DNA from: Bacteroidota bacterium
GTDB lineage: Bacteria; Bacteroidota; Bacteroidia; Flavobacteriales_E; Vicingaceae
Assembly (NCBI GenBank): GCA_016183805.1
Contig: JACPDX010000013.1
Location: 1-64,000, forward strand
DNA: 64,000 nt
Direction: 5' to 3'
Position numbers and translations under genes: made by a program. Shown here one piece after another: positions 1-7,400 of this stretch; position 1 is the stretch's first letter; each line of letters opens with the position of its first letter. The notes under the pieces were generated by a model. The model was not told the origin of the DNA. It was given only the letters and a program-made list of their open reading frames with translations, and made no database searches.

Positions 1-606
1 GCCTTTTTGCGGGTGGCTGTACCACACCCAGTCAATACCAGGATATACCTCTTTAATGGTGATTTTCTCGTATTCTTTTACGCCATAAATTCCTTCTGGA
101 CAGTGTGAGTAGAATGAGTTGAAGTTGGTTTGACCAGCTCCTTCTTTAATTATGTTTTCTTTTTGAATGTTCGCTCCTTTTAGTTCTACATCTATTCGCT
201 CCCAATCGAAATATTTTTTTGTTTTGGGTTTTCCGAATCGTTTGGCTTTATCTCGTTCAGTCAGTTCATTTTCGGGGATGGGTTCTTTGCGTAACCGCAA
301 GGTTTGCATGGTAATACCAGTTTCGGTAATCCACAGGTTTAACCCGGGTGCTCCTGCTTTGAAGAGAACAAAGGGTATAGGATTGCCTTTCATATCCATC
401 ATCTGTCCTTGGTTTTCCAAAAAGTTGTTTTCGTTCTTTTTTTCAAGCCATTCTTTTGCTTTGGCACTCAGTGCAGGGTCATTATTTCCTGCAAAGACAG
501 TAATTAAGGAAAGCAACCAAATGATTACAGTAGCGGTTGTAAAAATGACAAATCTGTTTACTGCCTTTGGTGCATTAAAGGGGTTGTTGCAAAAGAACTT
601 CTTCAT
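1..606 (-). CDS. Secreted DUF7948-type N-terminal domain protein (3' end outside window)
   Basis: An uninterrupted minus-strand frame starts at ATG 606 and stays open for 202 codons to base 1, so the gene is cut by the window edge. Residues about 20-40 are hydrophobic and end near VFAGNN, which fits an export signal preceded by an unusually long N-region. The mature start carries ENQGQ, and near the edge EVYPGIDWVWY. Both fit the N-terminal domain (DUF7948) that precedes SBBP beta-propeller repeats or PKD domains in large T9SS-secreted Bacteroidota proteins. The C-terminal repeats and sorting signal would lie outside the window, so the cargo assignment is inference. Its upstream region shares an ECF-like promoter element with the sigma-factor gene near 5.4 kb. 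Confidence 0.8.
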   Translation of the reverse strand, partial: MKKFFCNNPFNAPKAVNRFVIFTTATVIIWLLSLITVFAGNNDPALSAKAKEWLEKKNENNFLENQGQMMDMKGNPIPFVLFKAGAPGLNLWITETGITMQTLRLRKEPIPENELTERDKAKRFGKPKTKKYFDWERIDVELKGANIQKENIIKEGAGQTNFNSFYSHCPEGIYGVKEYEKITIKEVYPGIDWVWYSHPQKG

Positions 607-648
607 GGTGTTTTTTTAATAATTCCTGTATTATGTTTTTTGTTTAAT

Positions 649-670
649 TTAAGACGTTAGTGTTTTTAAT
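649..670 (-). promoter_or_regulatory. ECF-like promoter element shared with the sigma gene (copy A)
   Basis: Read on the minus strand this is AAAAACACTAACGTCTTAA, ending 42 nt upstream of the secreted-protein start at 606. Nearly the same element lies upstream of the ECF sigma gene (5571-5592), and both are followed, about 15-30 bases further upstream, by ATCGAGAA. CGTC is the classical -10 core of ECF sigma factors. No clear conserved -35 spacing could be fixed from two copies. Confidence 0.45.
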
Positions 671-714
671 TTTTTACCAGTTGAGTTCTCGATATGATTT
701 AACTCCGCTACCCA

Positions 715-2412
715 TTATTGATTTTTAATAAAGTCTTTTTTAGTAAAATTGGATTTGCTGTTAGTGGCTTTGATAATATACGAGCCTGAAACCAATGAGG
801 AAGTATTAATACTTAATGTAGTCAATCCTTTTAGTATGTTATATTGTTCGTTAATCAGAATTCTTCCTAATACATCAACTACTTGTAATGAAAGCACGTC
901 ATCTGAACTGCTTCCAATAATTAATGTAATTTGTTCGTTAGCAGGGTTAGGATAAAGATTGATAATATCTAATTCATTTAAAAACACCACACGAACATCA
1001 GAATAAGAAAATGCTCCATCAAAATCGGTTTGTTTTAAGCGATAGTAGGTAATACCTCCTCTGTAAGGATGTTTATCATAATCCACATAATCAATAACAC
1101 TATTTGAATTTCCTGCACCTTGTCGTGTTTTTATTTGCTCAAAATTAATAGCATCTAAACTACGCTCAAGCGTAAAAAAATCATTATTAATCTCCGTAGC
1201 TGTTGTCCAATTGAGGCGTACATGTTGGTTATTTTCATCTTGCTGGGCAGTAAAAGAAAGAAGTTCGATTGGCAAAGGTGTTACGCAGGTATTCATCTGT
1301 ACAGGAGTCCATCTGTCAGTATTGGTGCCGTCTCCTAATTCTCCATAAAAATTGTATCCACAAGCCCAAGCTGTACCGTTACCTTTCAGAAAAAGAGAAT
1401 GGTAGTATCCAGCGGCAATAGTGGTTACGGTATTGCCCAAAGAAGCCACCTGTACAGGAGTGGTTCTAGTAGTAGTAGTGCCGTCTCCTAATTTGCCATA
1501 TTGACCGTCTCCGCAAGCCCAAGCGGTACCATCGTTTTTCAGAAAAAGAGAATGATCTCTTCCTCCTCCTGCAATAGCAGTTACCGTATTGCCTATAGAA
1601 ACCTGTATTGGAGTCGATTTATCAGTAGTAGTGCCGTCTCCTAATTGACCAAACCAATTGTATCCGGTAGACCAAGCCGTACCATTACTTTTTAGGAAAA
1701 GAGAATGATACCACCCACCGGCAATAGCGGTTACGGTATTGCCCAAAGAAGCCACCTGAACAGGATTCAATTTGTTAGTAGTGGTTCCGTCTCCTAATTG
1801 ACCCAAAGCATTGTATCCAGTAGACCAAGCTGTGCCATTACTTGCTAAAAAAAGGGAATGATAATATCCTGCAGCAATAGCGGTTACTGTATTGCCTATC
1901 AGCACGGGGGTAGTTCTTTGGGTAGTAGTGCCATCTCCTAACTGACCAAATGAATTCCTTCCGCAAGCCCAAACCGTACCATCGCTTTTCAAAAAAAGAG
2001 AATGCTGCCCTCCTGCGGCAATAGCAATTACAGTACTACCTAAAGAAGCTACCTGCACAGGTGTAGGTCTGTCAGTAGTAGTACCGTCTCCTAATTGACC
2101 ATTGCCATTCCATCCACAAGCCCAAACCGTACCGTTACTTTTCAAAAAAAGAGAATGTGCATCTCCTCCGGCAACAGCGATTATTGTATTACCCAAAGAA
2201 GCCACCGGCACAGGAGTCCATTGGTCAAGCCAAGTACCGTCTCCTAATTGTCCGTTAAATTCATTTAATCCGCAGGTGCGTACTGTCCCATCGCTGCATA
2301 CGGTTATTGAATGAGCTCCACCTCCTGCAATGCCTTGCGAAAAGGCATTGTACGAAGCACTAAATATGAGGTACAATGTAAGAACTGCTGAAAGAAGTTT
2401 TTGTGTTTTCAT
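715..2412 (-). CDS. RCC1-repeat T9SS type A cargo protein
   Basis: The 565-residue protein has a signal peptide (residues 1-26, ending AFSQ). It then has seven RCC1-type repeats of about 48 residues with the core [24 protein letters not shown], expected to fold as a seven-bladed beta-propeller (residues about 27-375). A linker domain resembling those next to sorting signals follows ([12 protein letters not shown]). The end is a T9SS type A sorting domain ([12 protein letters not shown] ... SGSYIIKA). It should be exported by Sec, then carried across the outer membrane by T9SS and attached to the surface or released. The repeats are very alike at DNA level, which suggests expansion by duplication. 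Its ligand is unknown. It lies in the same direction as the small secreted protein upstream, about 40 nt away. Confidence 0.9.
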   Translation of the reverse strand: MKTQKLLSAVLTLYLIFSASYNAFSQGIAGGGAHSITVCSDGTVRTCGLNEFNGQLGDGTWLDQWTPVPVASLGNTIIAVAGGDAHSLFLKSNGTVWACGWNGNGQLGDGTTTDRPTPVQVASLGSTVIAIAAGGQHSLFLKSDGTVWACGRNSFGQLGDGTTTQRTTPVLIGNTVTAIAAGYYHSLFLASNGTAWSTGYNALGQLGDGTTTNKLNPVQVASLGNTVTAIAGGWYHSLFLKSNGTAWSTGYNWFGQLGDGTTTDKSTPIQVSIGNTVTAIAGGGRDHSLFLKNDGTAWACGDGQYGKLGDGTTTTRTTPVQVASLGNTVTTIAAGYYHSLFLKGNGTAWACGYNFYGELGDGTNTDRWTPVQMNTCVTPLPIELLSFTAQQDENNQHVRLNWTTATEINNDFFTLERSLDAINFEQIKTRQGAGNSNSVIDYVDYDKHPYRGGITYYRLKQTDFDGAFSYSDVRVVFLNELDIINLYPNPANEQITLIIGSSSDDVLSLQVVDVLGRILINEQYNILKGLTTLSINTSSLVSGSYIIKATNSKSNFTKKDFIKNQ

Positions 2413-2452
2413 AGTGGTTGATATTGGTTAACGTGGGTTTGATATTATTTTA

Positions 2453-2797
2453 TTATTCAATAAAAACTGGTTCTTTATTGTCTATATTTTTCACTTTAAC
2501 ACTTATTGTTAAAAAAGCCTTTTCTAAATCTTCATACTTCATACCTTTTGTGGTGATTATATGTATTTTATCGTTTTTAAAGTCATTAAATTCAATATCT
2601 AGTATACCTTTTGTATCACTTAAATAAAGATAAATATTATTGATTACTTGTGGTGGTAATACAGTAATTCCTTTAAAAGTGTAATTAACAACCCCTGACG
2701 ATGTTTCGATAGTTTTACTTACAAAAGTGATGTGGTTATTTTGTGCTACTAGTGCCATACCAAAAAATATAGTTGTTAACATTATCATGGTTTTCAT
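2453..2797 (-). CDS. Small secreted protein of unknown function
   Basis: The 114-residue protein has a signal peptide (MKTMIMLTTIFFGMALVAQ). The mature part of about 95 residues looks all-beta and is rich in Val, Ile, Lys and Asn. I recognise no domain. It lies between the PD40/OmpA sensor gene upstream and the RCC1 cargo downstream, all on the same strand with gaps of about 40 nt, so co-transcription from the sigma-factor promoter is possible. No sorting domain and no lipobox Cys are visible, so it is probably periplasmic. Confidence 0.65.
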   Translation of the reverse strand: MKTMIMLTTIFFGMALVAQNNHITFVSKTIETSSGVVNYTFKGITVLPPQVINNIYLYLSDTKGILDIEFNDFKNDKIHIITTKGMKYEDLEKAFLTISVKVKNIDNKEPVFIE

Positions 2798-2843
2798 AAA
2801 AAGTTAGTTTTTTGTAATTGTTATTTCTTTTAGGCATCAGTAT

Positions 2844-4862
2844 TTAATTCTCAATAATTTTAATTTCAGTTCTTCTGTTTTGCTGGTGAGCATCTTCTTT
2901 TTCTTCTTCGTTGCTCATTTTGTTTATTTCTTCATCCGTTACAATAAGTTGCTGTTCTCCATATCCTTTGGCTATGAGTCGGTCTTTATTTATGCCTTTG
3001 TTGGTTATTAAGTAATCCAAACAGCTTTGGGCCCGTTGTTGCGATAGGTTTAAGTTGTAAATATCACTTCCCCTGCTATCGGTATGAGCCGACAATTCAA
3101 TTTTAAGTTCTGGATTTTGCACCATCAAATCATAAAGGCGATCTAACTCGTTAATAGAAGAACTTCTAAGTGTAGCTTTATTGTAATCGTAGAAAATGTT
3201 TTTGAGAACAATTTTTGCCCCTGATCTTAATTTATCGAGCAATACGGTTTTGATAATTTCTTTGTAGCCGGCACTTTCCGGGATGTTCATGTTTTCGGAA
3301 AAAAACAAATAGCCTTGTTTTTTCACGTTAATTCCGTAGTTTTTACCTGAAGGCAACGACATTAAGAAGTTTCCGGTAACCGCATTTGATTTCAATTGAC
3401 TGATGACTTCATTTTTTTCTAGGTCTATAATTTCAATTTCTGATTCCAACGGTTGTGAAGTTTCCTTGTCAATCACTACTCCTTTAAATAAGGTTAACTG
3501 TCCAATTTTTTCACTTTCTATCGTATGCGTTATCAGTTCAACTTTATAAATATCTTTTTCACCGAAACCATCACTTTTTGCAGAAGTATAATAAGCGGTC
3601 TTTCCATTCGCTTCCATTACAAAATATACATCATCTTCGGGGGTATTAATCGCATCTCCTAAGTTGATAGGTTTACTCCAATGGTTATTTTCGAAGCGGC
3701 TAAAGAAGATATCATAACCTCCCATCCCTTTGTGTCCACGAGAACTGAAATACAATGTTTTTCCATCAGGATGAATAAATACCCCTTCTTCTTTTAAGGG
3801 CGTATTTATTTCTTCCCCAAGGTTAATGGCTTCTCCCCACTTCCCTTGTTTGTTTTTGGTACAATACCAGATGTCTAAATCACCTTTGCCACCAGGGCGG
3901 TTACTTACAAAATAAAGTGTTCGCCCATCAGGAGAAATGCTTGCAGAAGTTTCCATATGTTCACTATTGACAGGTTCGGGCAGCTTTTTTGGGGTACTCC
4001 AATCTTTTCCATTTAAAATCGATTCATAGATATCCCCATTTCCGTACTTATCATCCCTATAAAGCAACATCTGTTGTCCATCATTAGAAAGAGCTATTAT
4101 TGAGTTAAACCGATTAGCCATATTAACTGGAGAAGGTAATTTTACGGAAGTCTTCCACTTTTTAGTAATAGCATCAAAAGAGGTATAATAAATATTCTCG
4201 GTCGATTCTATTTTTTTCTTTTTCTCCTTTTCAGTAACCGGTCTTCTCGAAGTAAAATACATTTCCGTTCCATCGGCATTAATAATTGGGGCATAATCAG
4301 AAAAAGATGAATTAAGTTGTTGCCCCATATTGGTGATGATAGTTTTTACAGAATCTTTACCAATATATGCCGATTTTACAGAATATTCGAGATAGGAGGG
4401 CGTGCTGTTAGTGTTAATAGTTGTTTTGGAAGTGCTGATAATTACATCAGCGGTGTTGGTGGCGAAATTATTTGAGGTTTCAAGTTTGAAGTTTGAAGTT
4501 TGTCCCACCCCAACCCTCCCAATGGGAGGGAGATTCCCCTTCCCGAGTACTCGGGAGGTTAGGGGAGGATTTGAGGTTTGAAGTTTGTCAATTGAGATTT
4601 GTGTTTTGTTATTTGTTATTTGAGATTTGTTATTTGAGGTTTTTGTGTTGCTCCAAGGGTTGAAAATAAAAAGCAAGGCAATAGCCACCATGCTAATCCC
4701 CGAAAAAATAAGCTGAAAGCGAAACAACAATGTTTTCTTTTTTTTCTGTTCGTTAAGCATGTGTTTCATCAATTTCCAATCTGCCTCCTTTTGTGCAAAT
4801 TCAAAATCACTCAACTTACTTTGAAACAGTTCGTCAATAGTTTTTTTGCTCATTTGTTCCAT
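2844..4862 (-). CDS. Membrane-anchored PD40/OmpA protein with anti-sigma-like N-terminus
   Basis: The 672-residue protein does not start with a signal peptide. A charged cytoplasmic segment (residues 1-45, core DFEFAQKEADWKLMKHML) is followed by one transmembrane helix (about 49-67). Next come a repeat-derived linker (about 73-129), a PD40/WD40-like beta-propeller (about 180-430, motifs TLYFVSNRPGG and TLYFSSRGHKGMGGYDIFFS), a carboxypeptidase-regulatory-like domain (about 450-540) and a C-terminal OmpA peptidoglycan-binding domain (ELSAHTDSRGSD). The gene overlaps the ECF sigma gene by 29 nt (20 nt if the Met at residue 4 is used). That layout is typical of a sigma and anti-sigma pair, so I infer an inner-membrane sensor that holds the sigma factor and reads the cell envelope. 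The N-terminal segment matches no anti-sigma family I can name, so this role is inferred from context. Confidence 0.8.
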   Translation of the reverse strand: MEQMSKKTIDELFQSKLSDFEFAQKEADWKLMKHMLNEQKKKKTLLFRFQLIFSGISMVAIALLFIFNPWSNTKTSNNKSQITNNKTQISIDKLQTSNPPLTSRVLGKGNLPPIGRVGVGQTSNFKLETSNNFATNTADVIISTSKTTINTNSTPSYLEYSVKSAYIGKDSVKTIITNMGQQLNSSFSDYAPIINADGTEMYFTSRRPVTEKEKKKKIESTENIYYTSFDAITKKWKTSVKLPSPVNMANRFNSIIALSNDGQQMLLYRDDKYGNGDIYESILNGKDWSTPKKLPEPVNSEHMETSASISPDGRTLYFVSNRPGGKGDLDIWYCTKNKQGKWGEAINLGEEINTPLKEEGVFIHPDGKTLYFSSRGHKGMGGYDIFFSRFENNHWSKPINLGDAINTPEDDVYFVMEANGKTAYYTSAKSDGFGEKDIYKVELITHTIESEKIGQLTLFKGVVIDKETSQPLESEIEIIDLEKNEVISQLKSNAVTGNFLMSLPSGKNYGINVKKQGYLFFSENMNIPESAGYKEIIKTVLLDKLRSGAKIVLKNIFYDYNKATLRSSSINELDRLYDLMVQNPELKIELSAHTDSRGSDIYNLNLSQQRAQSCLDYLITNKGINKDRLIAKGYGEQQLIVTDEEINKMSNEEEKEDAHQQNRRTEIKIIEN
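4481..4647. repeat. Interspersed palindromic repeat inside the PD40/OmpA coding sequence
   Basis: The segment holds word-like repeats (TTTGAAGTTTG, TTTGTTATTTG) around nested palindromes: CCTCCC-AAT-GGGAGG at about 4516-4530 and CTTCCCGAGTACTCGGGAG at about 4539-4557. The same repeat style occurs between genes elsewhere (13.4 and 53.7 kb). Here it is read in frame as residues about 73-129, a Ser/Thr/Asn/Lys/Gln-rich linker right after the membrane helix. Confidence 0.7.
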
Positions 4863-5457
4863 GATTAAATTTTTTCTTTTCTATCAATTGAATTACTTTT
4901 TCTTTTAAAATGACACGTGCATTACTTAAGTGCCATTTAGAAGTTCCTGTGCTAATTTTTAATTTATCGGCTATTAATTGGTGGGTGTAACCATCTATGG
5001 CGTAAAGATTAAAAACGGTACAAGTTGCCGGAGGAAGTTCTTTTATCAGTTTAAATAAGTCGTTGGCTGAAATTGATGTAGCTGCATCCCACCAATCGTC
5101 CATATTATTTTCATCTTTTGGTTCACCATACAGTGAAAATTCATCTGTAGTAATAAATTTTTTTTTGTAAGTCTTTTGTGATTTTATTACATCCAAACAG
5201 GTATTGATGGTTATCCGCCTAATCCATACTTCCAAATTTCCTTCGGCTTTGTATTGTTTAATTTTTTCAAATATTTTTAAAAATGTACGGTTCAAAGCAT
5301 CCAACGCATCATCTTCATTGTTGAAATAACGGCAACAAACCACCAGCATTTTTTTTTGATATTTACCAAATAACTGCTTTTGAGCGTCTTGATTTTGTTG
5401 CAAGCAGCCTTTAAGCATGGTTTGTTCGTTATCTATCAAAGGAATGATTCGTGTCAT
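4834..5457 (-). CDS. ECF-type RNA polymerase sigma-70 factor
   Basis: The 207-residue protein has region 2 (about residues 24-92, with CCRYFNNEDDALDALNRTFL and WIRRITINTCLD) and region 4 (about 135-185, helix-turn-helix YTHQLIADKLKISTGTSKWHLSNARV). There is no region 3 and no extra C-terminal domain, so it is a standard Bacteroidota ECF factor. It would direct RNA polymerase to a small regulon. Its 3' end overlaps the membrane PD40/OmpA gene, the likely anti-sigma sensor. An ECF-like CGTC element lies about 114 nt upstream of its own start and a second copy precedes the secreted protein at 606, which suggests autoregulation. Confidence 0.88.
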   Translation of the reverse strand: MTRIIPLIDNEQTMLKGCLQQNQDAQKQLFGKYQKKMLVVCCRYFNNEDDALDALNRTFLKIFEKIKQYKAEGNLEVWIRRITINTCLDVIKSQKTYKKKFITTDEFSLYGEPKDENNMDDWWDAATSISANDLFKLIKELPPATCTVFNLYAIDGYTHQLIADKLKISTGTSKWHLSNARVILKEKVIQLIEKKKFNHGTNEQKNY

Positions 5458-5570
5458 TTTAAAGTTTCTAGTTTAAAGTTTAGAGTTACGAATTTTTAAT
5501 TACTTATGCCTAATTCCTAACGCCTCATTTACACATTGTTATATTTACACATTAATAACATTTCTGTAGA

Positions 5571-5592
5571 TTAAGACGTAGGTGTTTTTAAA
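5571..5592 (-). promoter_or_regulatory. ECF-like promoter element of the sigma gene (copy B)
   Basis: On the minus strand it reads TTTAAAAACACCTACGTCTT followed by AA. It shares AAAAACAC(C/T)(A/T)ACGTCTTAA with copy A at 649-670, and ATCGAGAA lies further upstream in both. It points towards the sigma gene start at 5457, with a leader of about 110 nt. Confidence 0.45.
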
Positions 5593-5707
5593 TGGTTGGG
5601 TAAAAAGTTTGATTTTCTCGATACAATCTGTCAGTTATCAGATTGAAACATACAAAGATTAGTACCAAAAACTAAATATACACAATCGATTAATAAAATA
5701 TATAATT

Positions 5708-5740
5708 TACATTTGACTATCGATAGTAAATAGTCAAATG
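5708..5740 (+). promoter_or_regulatory. -7 box with overlapping inverted repeat before dtd
   Basis: TACATTTG at 5708-5715 fits the Bacteroidota -7 box TAnnTTTG. CATTTGACTA (5710-5719) and TAGTCAAATG (5731-5740) form a perfect 10-bp inverted repeat with an 11-nt spacer. A second perfect palindrome, ACTATCGATAGT (5716-5727), is nested inside. The repeat covers the expected transcription start, so it is either a repressor operator or a hairpin at the 5' end of the mRNA. It ends 20 nt before the dtd start. Confidence 0.5.
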
Positions 5741-5760
5741 AATGTAATTGAAGTTATTTA

Positions 5761-6213
5761 ATGAGAACAGTTATCCAAAGAGTTTCTTCTGCATCGGTTG
5801 AAATAAATCAACAAATCAATAGCAAAATTGGTATTGGACTGCTTATTCTATTAGGTATTGAGCATGATGATACAATAGAAGATATTGAATGGCTTTGTGG
5901 TAAAATTGCCCGATTACGTATTTTTGGAGATGAAAACGGGGTAATGAATTTGTCCGTTCAAGACATAAAAGGTGAAGCTTTAGTAGTAAGTCAATTTACT
6001 TTACATGCCAGCACAAAAAAAGGAAACCGACCATCTTATATAAAAGCGGCTCATCCGGAAGTTGCCATTCCTATCTGTGAACAATTTATTGCAACTTTGC
6101 AAAAAGAGTTAAATAAACCAATAAAAACCGGCGAATTTGGTGCAGACATGAAAGTTTTGCTTGTAAACGATGGGCCGGTAACCATAATAATAGACTCAAA
6201 AAATAAAGAATAA
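5761..6213 (+). CDS. dtd: D-aminoacyl-tRNA deacylase
   Basis: The 150-residue protein has full length for Dtd. It starts MRTVIQRVSSASVEI and carries the two family signatures SQFTL (about residue 79) and NDGPVT near the C-terminus, which form the cross-subunit active site of the dimer. It hydrolyses D-aminoacyl-tRNAs, and Gly-tRNA(Ala), protecting translation from mischarging in the cytoplasm. The gamma-carbonic-anhydrase gene follows after one base, so the two are translationally linked. An inverted repeat covers its promoter. Confidence 0.97.
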   Translation: MRTVIQRVSSASVEINQQINSKIGIGLLILLGIEHDDTIEDIEWLCGKIARLRIFGDENGVMNLSVQDIKGEALVVSQFTLHASTKKGNRPSYIKAAHPEVAIPICEQFIATLQKELNKPIKTGEFGADMKVLLVNDGPVTIIIDSKNKE

Positions 6214-6214
6214 C

Positions 6215-6727
6215 ATGGCACTAATAAAAACAGTAAACGGAGATACTCCCGAATTTGGTGAAAATTGTTTTTTAACTGAAAACGCTACCATTACGGGTAA
6301 TGTAAAAATGGGAAATGAATGTAGTGTTTGGTTTAATGCGGTAATTCGTGGAGATGTTCATTACATTAAAATGGGCAATAAAGTAAATGTTCAGGATGGA
6401 GCTGTAATTCATGCCACGTATAAAAAATCGCCGACTAATATTGGTAACAATGTTTCAATCGGACACAATGCGTTAGTTCATGGGTGCACCATAAAAGATA
6501 ATGTATTGATAGGCATGGGTGCAATAATTATGGATGATGTAATTATTGAAAGCAATTCCATCGTTGGTGCCGGAGCTGTGGTTACCAAAGGAACGCATAT
6601 TGAAAGTGGAAGTGTTTACGCCGGTAATCCTGCGAAGAAAATTAAAGCTATTGACCAGCATTTAATTGAAGGGGAAATTAATCGAATTGCTGATAGTTAT
6701 GTAATGTATTCGGAATGGTACAAGTAG
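6215..6727 (+). CDS. Gamma carbonic anhydrase family protein (hexapeptide repeat)
   Basis: The 170-residue left-handed beta-helix protein is built from hexapeptide repeats ([LIV]GxxxxV pattern, residues about 15-150). The family's three metal-binding His positions are recognisable in GDVHYIKMG, IGHNALVHG and the spacing between them, so zinc or iron binding in a trimer is likely. Family members act as gamma-carbonic anhydrases or as YrdA/PaaY-type proteins, and activity cannot be told from sequence. It starts one base after the dtd stop codon, so the two genes form an operon. Confidence 0.92.
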   Translation: MALIKTVNGDTPEFGENCFLTENATITGNVKMGNECSVWFNAVIRGDVHYIKMGNKVNVQDGAVIHATYKKSPTNIGNNVSIGHNALVHGCTIKDNVLIGMGAIIMDDVIIESNSIVGAGAVVTKGTHIESGSVYAGNPAKKIKAIDQHLIEGEINRIADSYVMYSEWYK

Positions 6728-6762
6728 TGCGATGGGTAGTGAGTGATGAGTGATGGGAAAAA

Positions 6763-7284
6763 TTATTTACTTGACTTAATTTTTTCTTCAATTTTTGAAG
6801 TAGAAAATCCGGGAACAAACGAAATAACTTCTACTTTTCCTCCATTGGCTTTAACCACATCAGAACCAACAATATATTTCTTATTCAATTTATCAGAACA
6901 ATTTGCATCATAATCACCACCCTTTATTAAAATATCTGGTACTAGTAGTTGAATTAATTCTAAAGGAGTTGGTTCATCAAAAATAATCACCGCATCAACA
7001 AAACTTAATGCAGAAATAATTAAAGCTCTTGAATATTCATCCTGGATAGGTCGAGAACTTCCTTTATCCAAACCTTTCACCGATACATCAGAGTTTATGG
7101 CAATAATTAGTCTATTCCCAAAATCGGCTGCTTGAGCTAAATATTCCACATGGCCACGATGCAAAATATCGAAACAACCATTAGTAAAAACTACTTGTTG
7201 GTAATCCTTTTTCCAACCTGAAACCAATTGTTTAAGTTGATTTCTATCTACAATTTTGTTTTTTATTTTACTTAGTTTGTTCAT
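6763..7284 (-). CDS. rfaE2: D-glycero-beta-D-manno-heptose 1-phosphate adenylyltransferase
   Basis: The 173-residue nucleotidyltransferase carries FTNGCFDILHRGHVEYL (about residues 33-49), with the HxGH nucleotide-binding motif, and KGGDYD near the middle. The kinase half found in bifunctional HldE is absent, so this is the stand-alone RfaE2 type usual in Bacteroidota. It forms ADP-heptose for the lipopolysaccharide inner core. It converges on the gamma-carbonic-anhydrase gene with 35 bases between stops and is divergent from the histidine kinase. Confidence 0.93.
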   Translation of the reverse strand: MNKLSKIKNKIVDRNQLKQLVSGWKKDYQQVVFTNGCFDILHRGHVEYLAQAADFGNRLIIAINSDVSVKGLDKGSSRPIQDEYSRALIISALSFVDAVIIFDEPTPLELIQLLVPDILIKGGDYDANCSDKLNKKYIVGSDVVKANGGKVEVISFVPGFSTSKIEEKIKSSK

Positions 7285-7325
7285 GTATAATTGTTAGACT
7301 GCCAAGTTATTGTTTTTTTATGAGT

Positions 7326-7341
7326 CCCGATAGCTATCGGG
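7326..7341. repeat. Palindromic repeat CCCGATAGCTATCGGG
   Basis: This perfect 16-bp palindrome lies between two divergent genes. Partial copies lie nearby (GCTATCGGGATTA at about 7371) and at about 38997 (CCCATAGTTATCGGGAAG). It is likely a small interspersed hairpin repeat of this genome rather than a terminator, because neither flanking gene ends here. Confidence 0.55.
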
Positions 7342-7400
7342 AGTAAAAAAATGTGCATATTTGTCTTGGTGGCTATCGGGATTAACGCCCCACTCAATGC

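Larger units (their letters stand above)
5458..5760. other. Divergent intergenic region between the ECF sigma gene and dtd
   Basis: No ORF. It holds, from left to right: a low-complexity stretch of the AAAGTTT type, two direct copies of ATTTACACATT (5528 and 5544), the ECF-like promoter element for the sigma gene (5571-5592, minus) and the -7 box with inverted repeat in front of dtd (5708-5740, plus). Confidence 0.6.

Noticed and set aside
167-619. 150-codon plus-strand ORF
   Set aside because: It is antisense to the truncated secreted-protein frame, which has a signal peptide and recognisable ENQGQ and YPGIDWVWY motifs; the plus-strand product resembles nothing and has an odd composition.
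4516-4560. Palindromes in the PD40/OmpA gene as a transcription terminator
   Set aside because: They lie inside an open reading frame that continues with conserved domains, have no T run on the coding strand, and match the interspersed repeat family instead.
6473-6661. Minus-strand ORF antisense to the gamma-carbonic-anhydrase gene
   Set aside because: Shadow frame of a clearly conserved hexapeptide gene, without its own family match or initiation signals. The same reasoning removes the other overlapping short frames.
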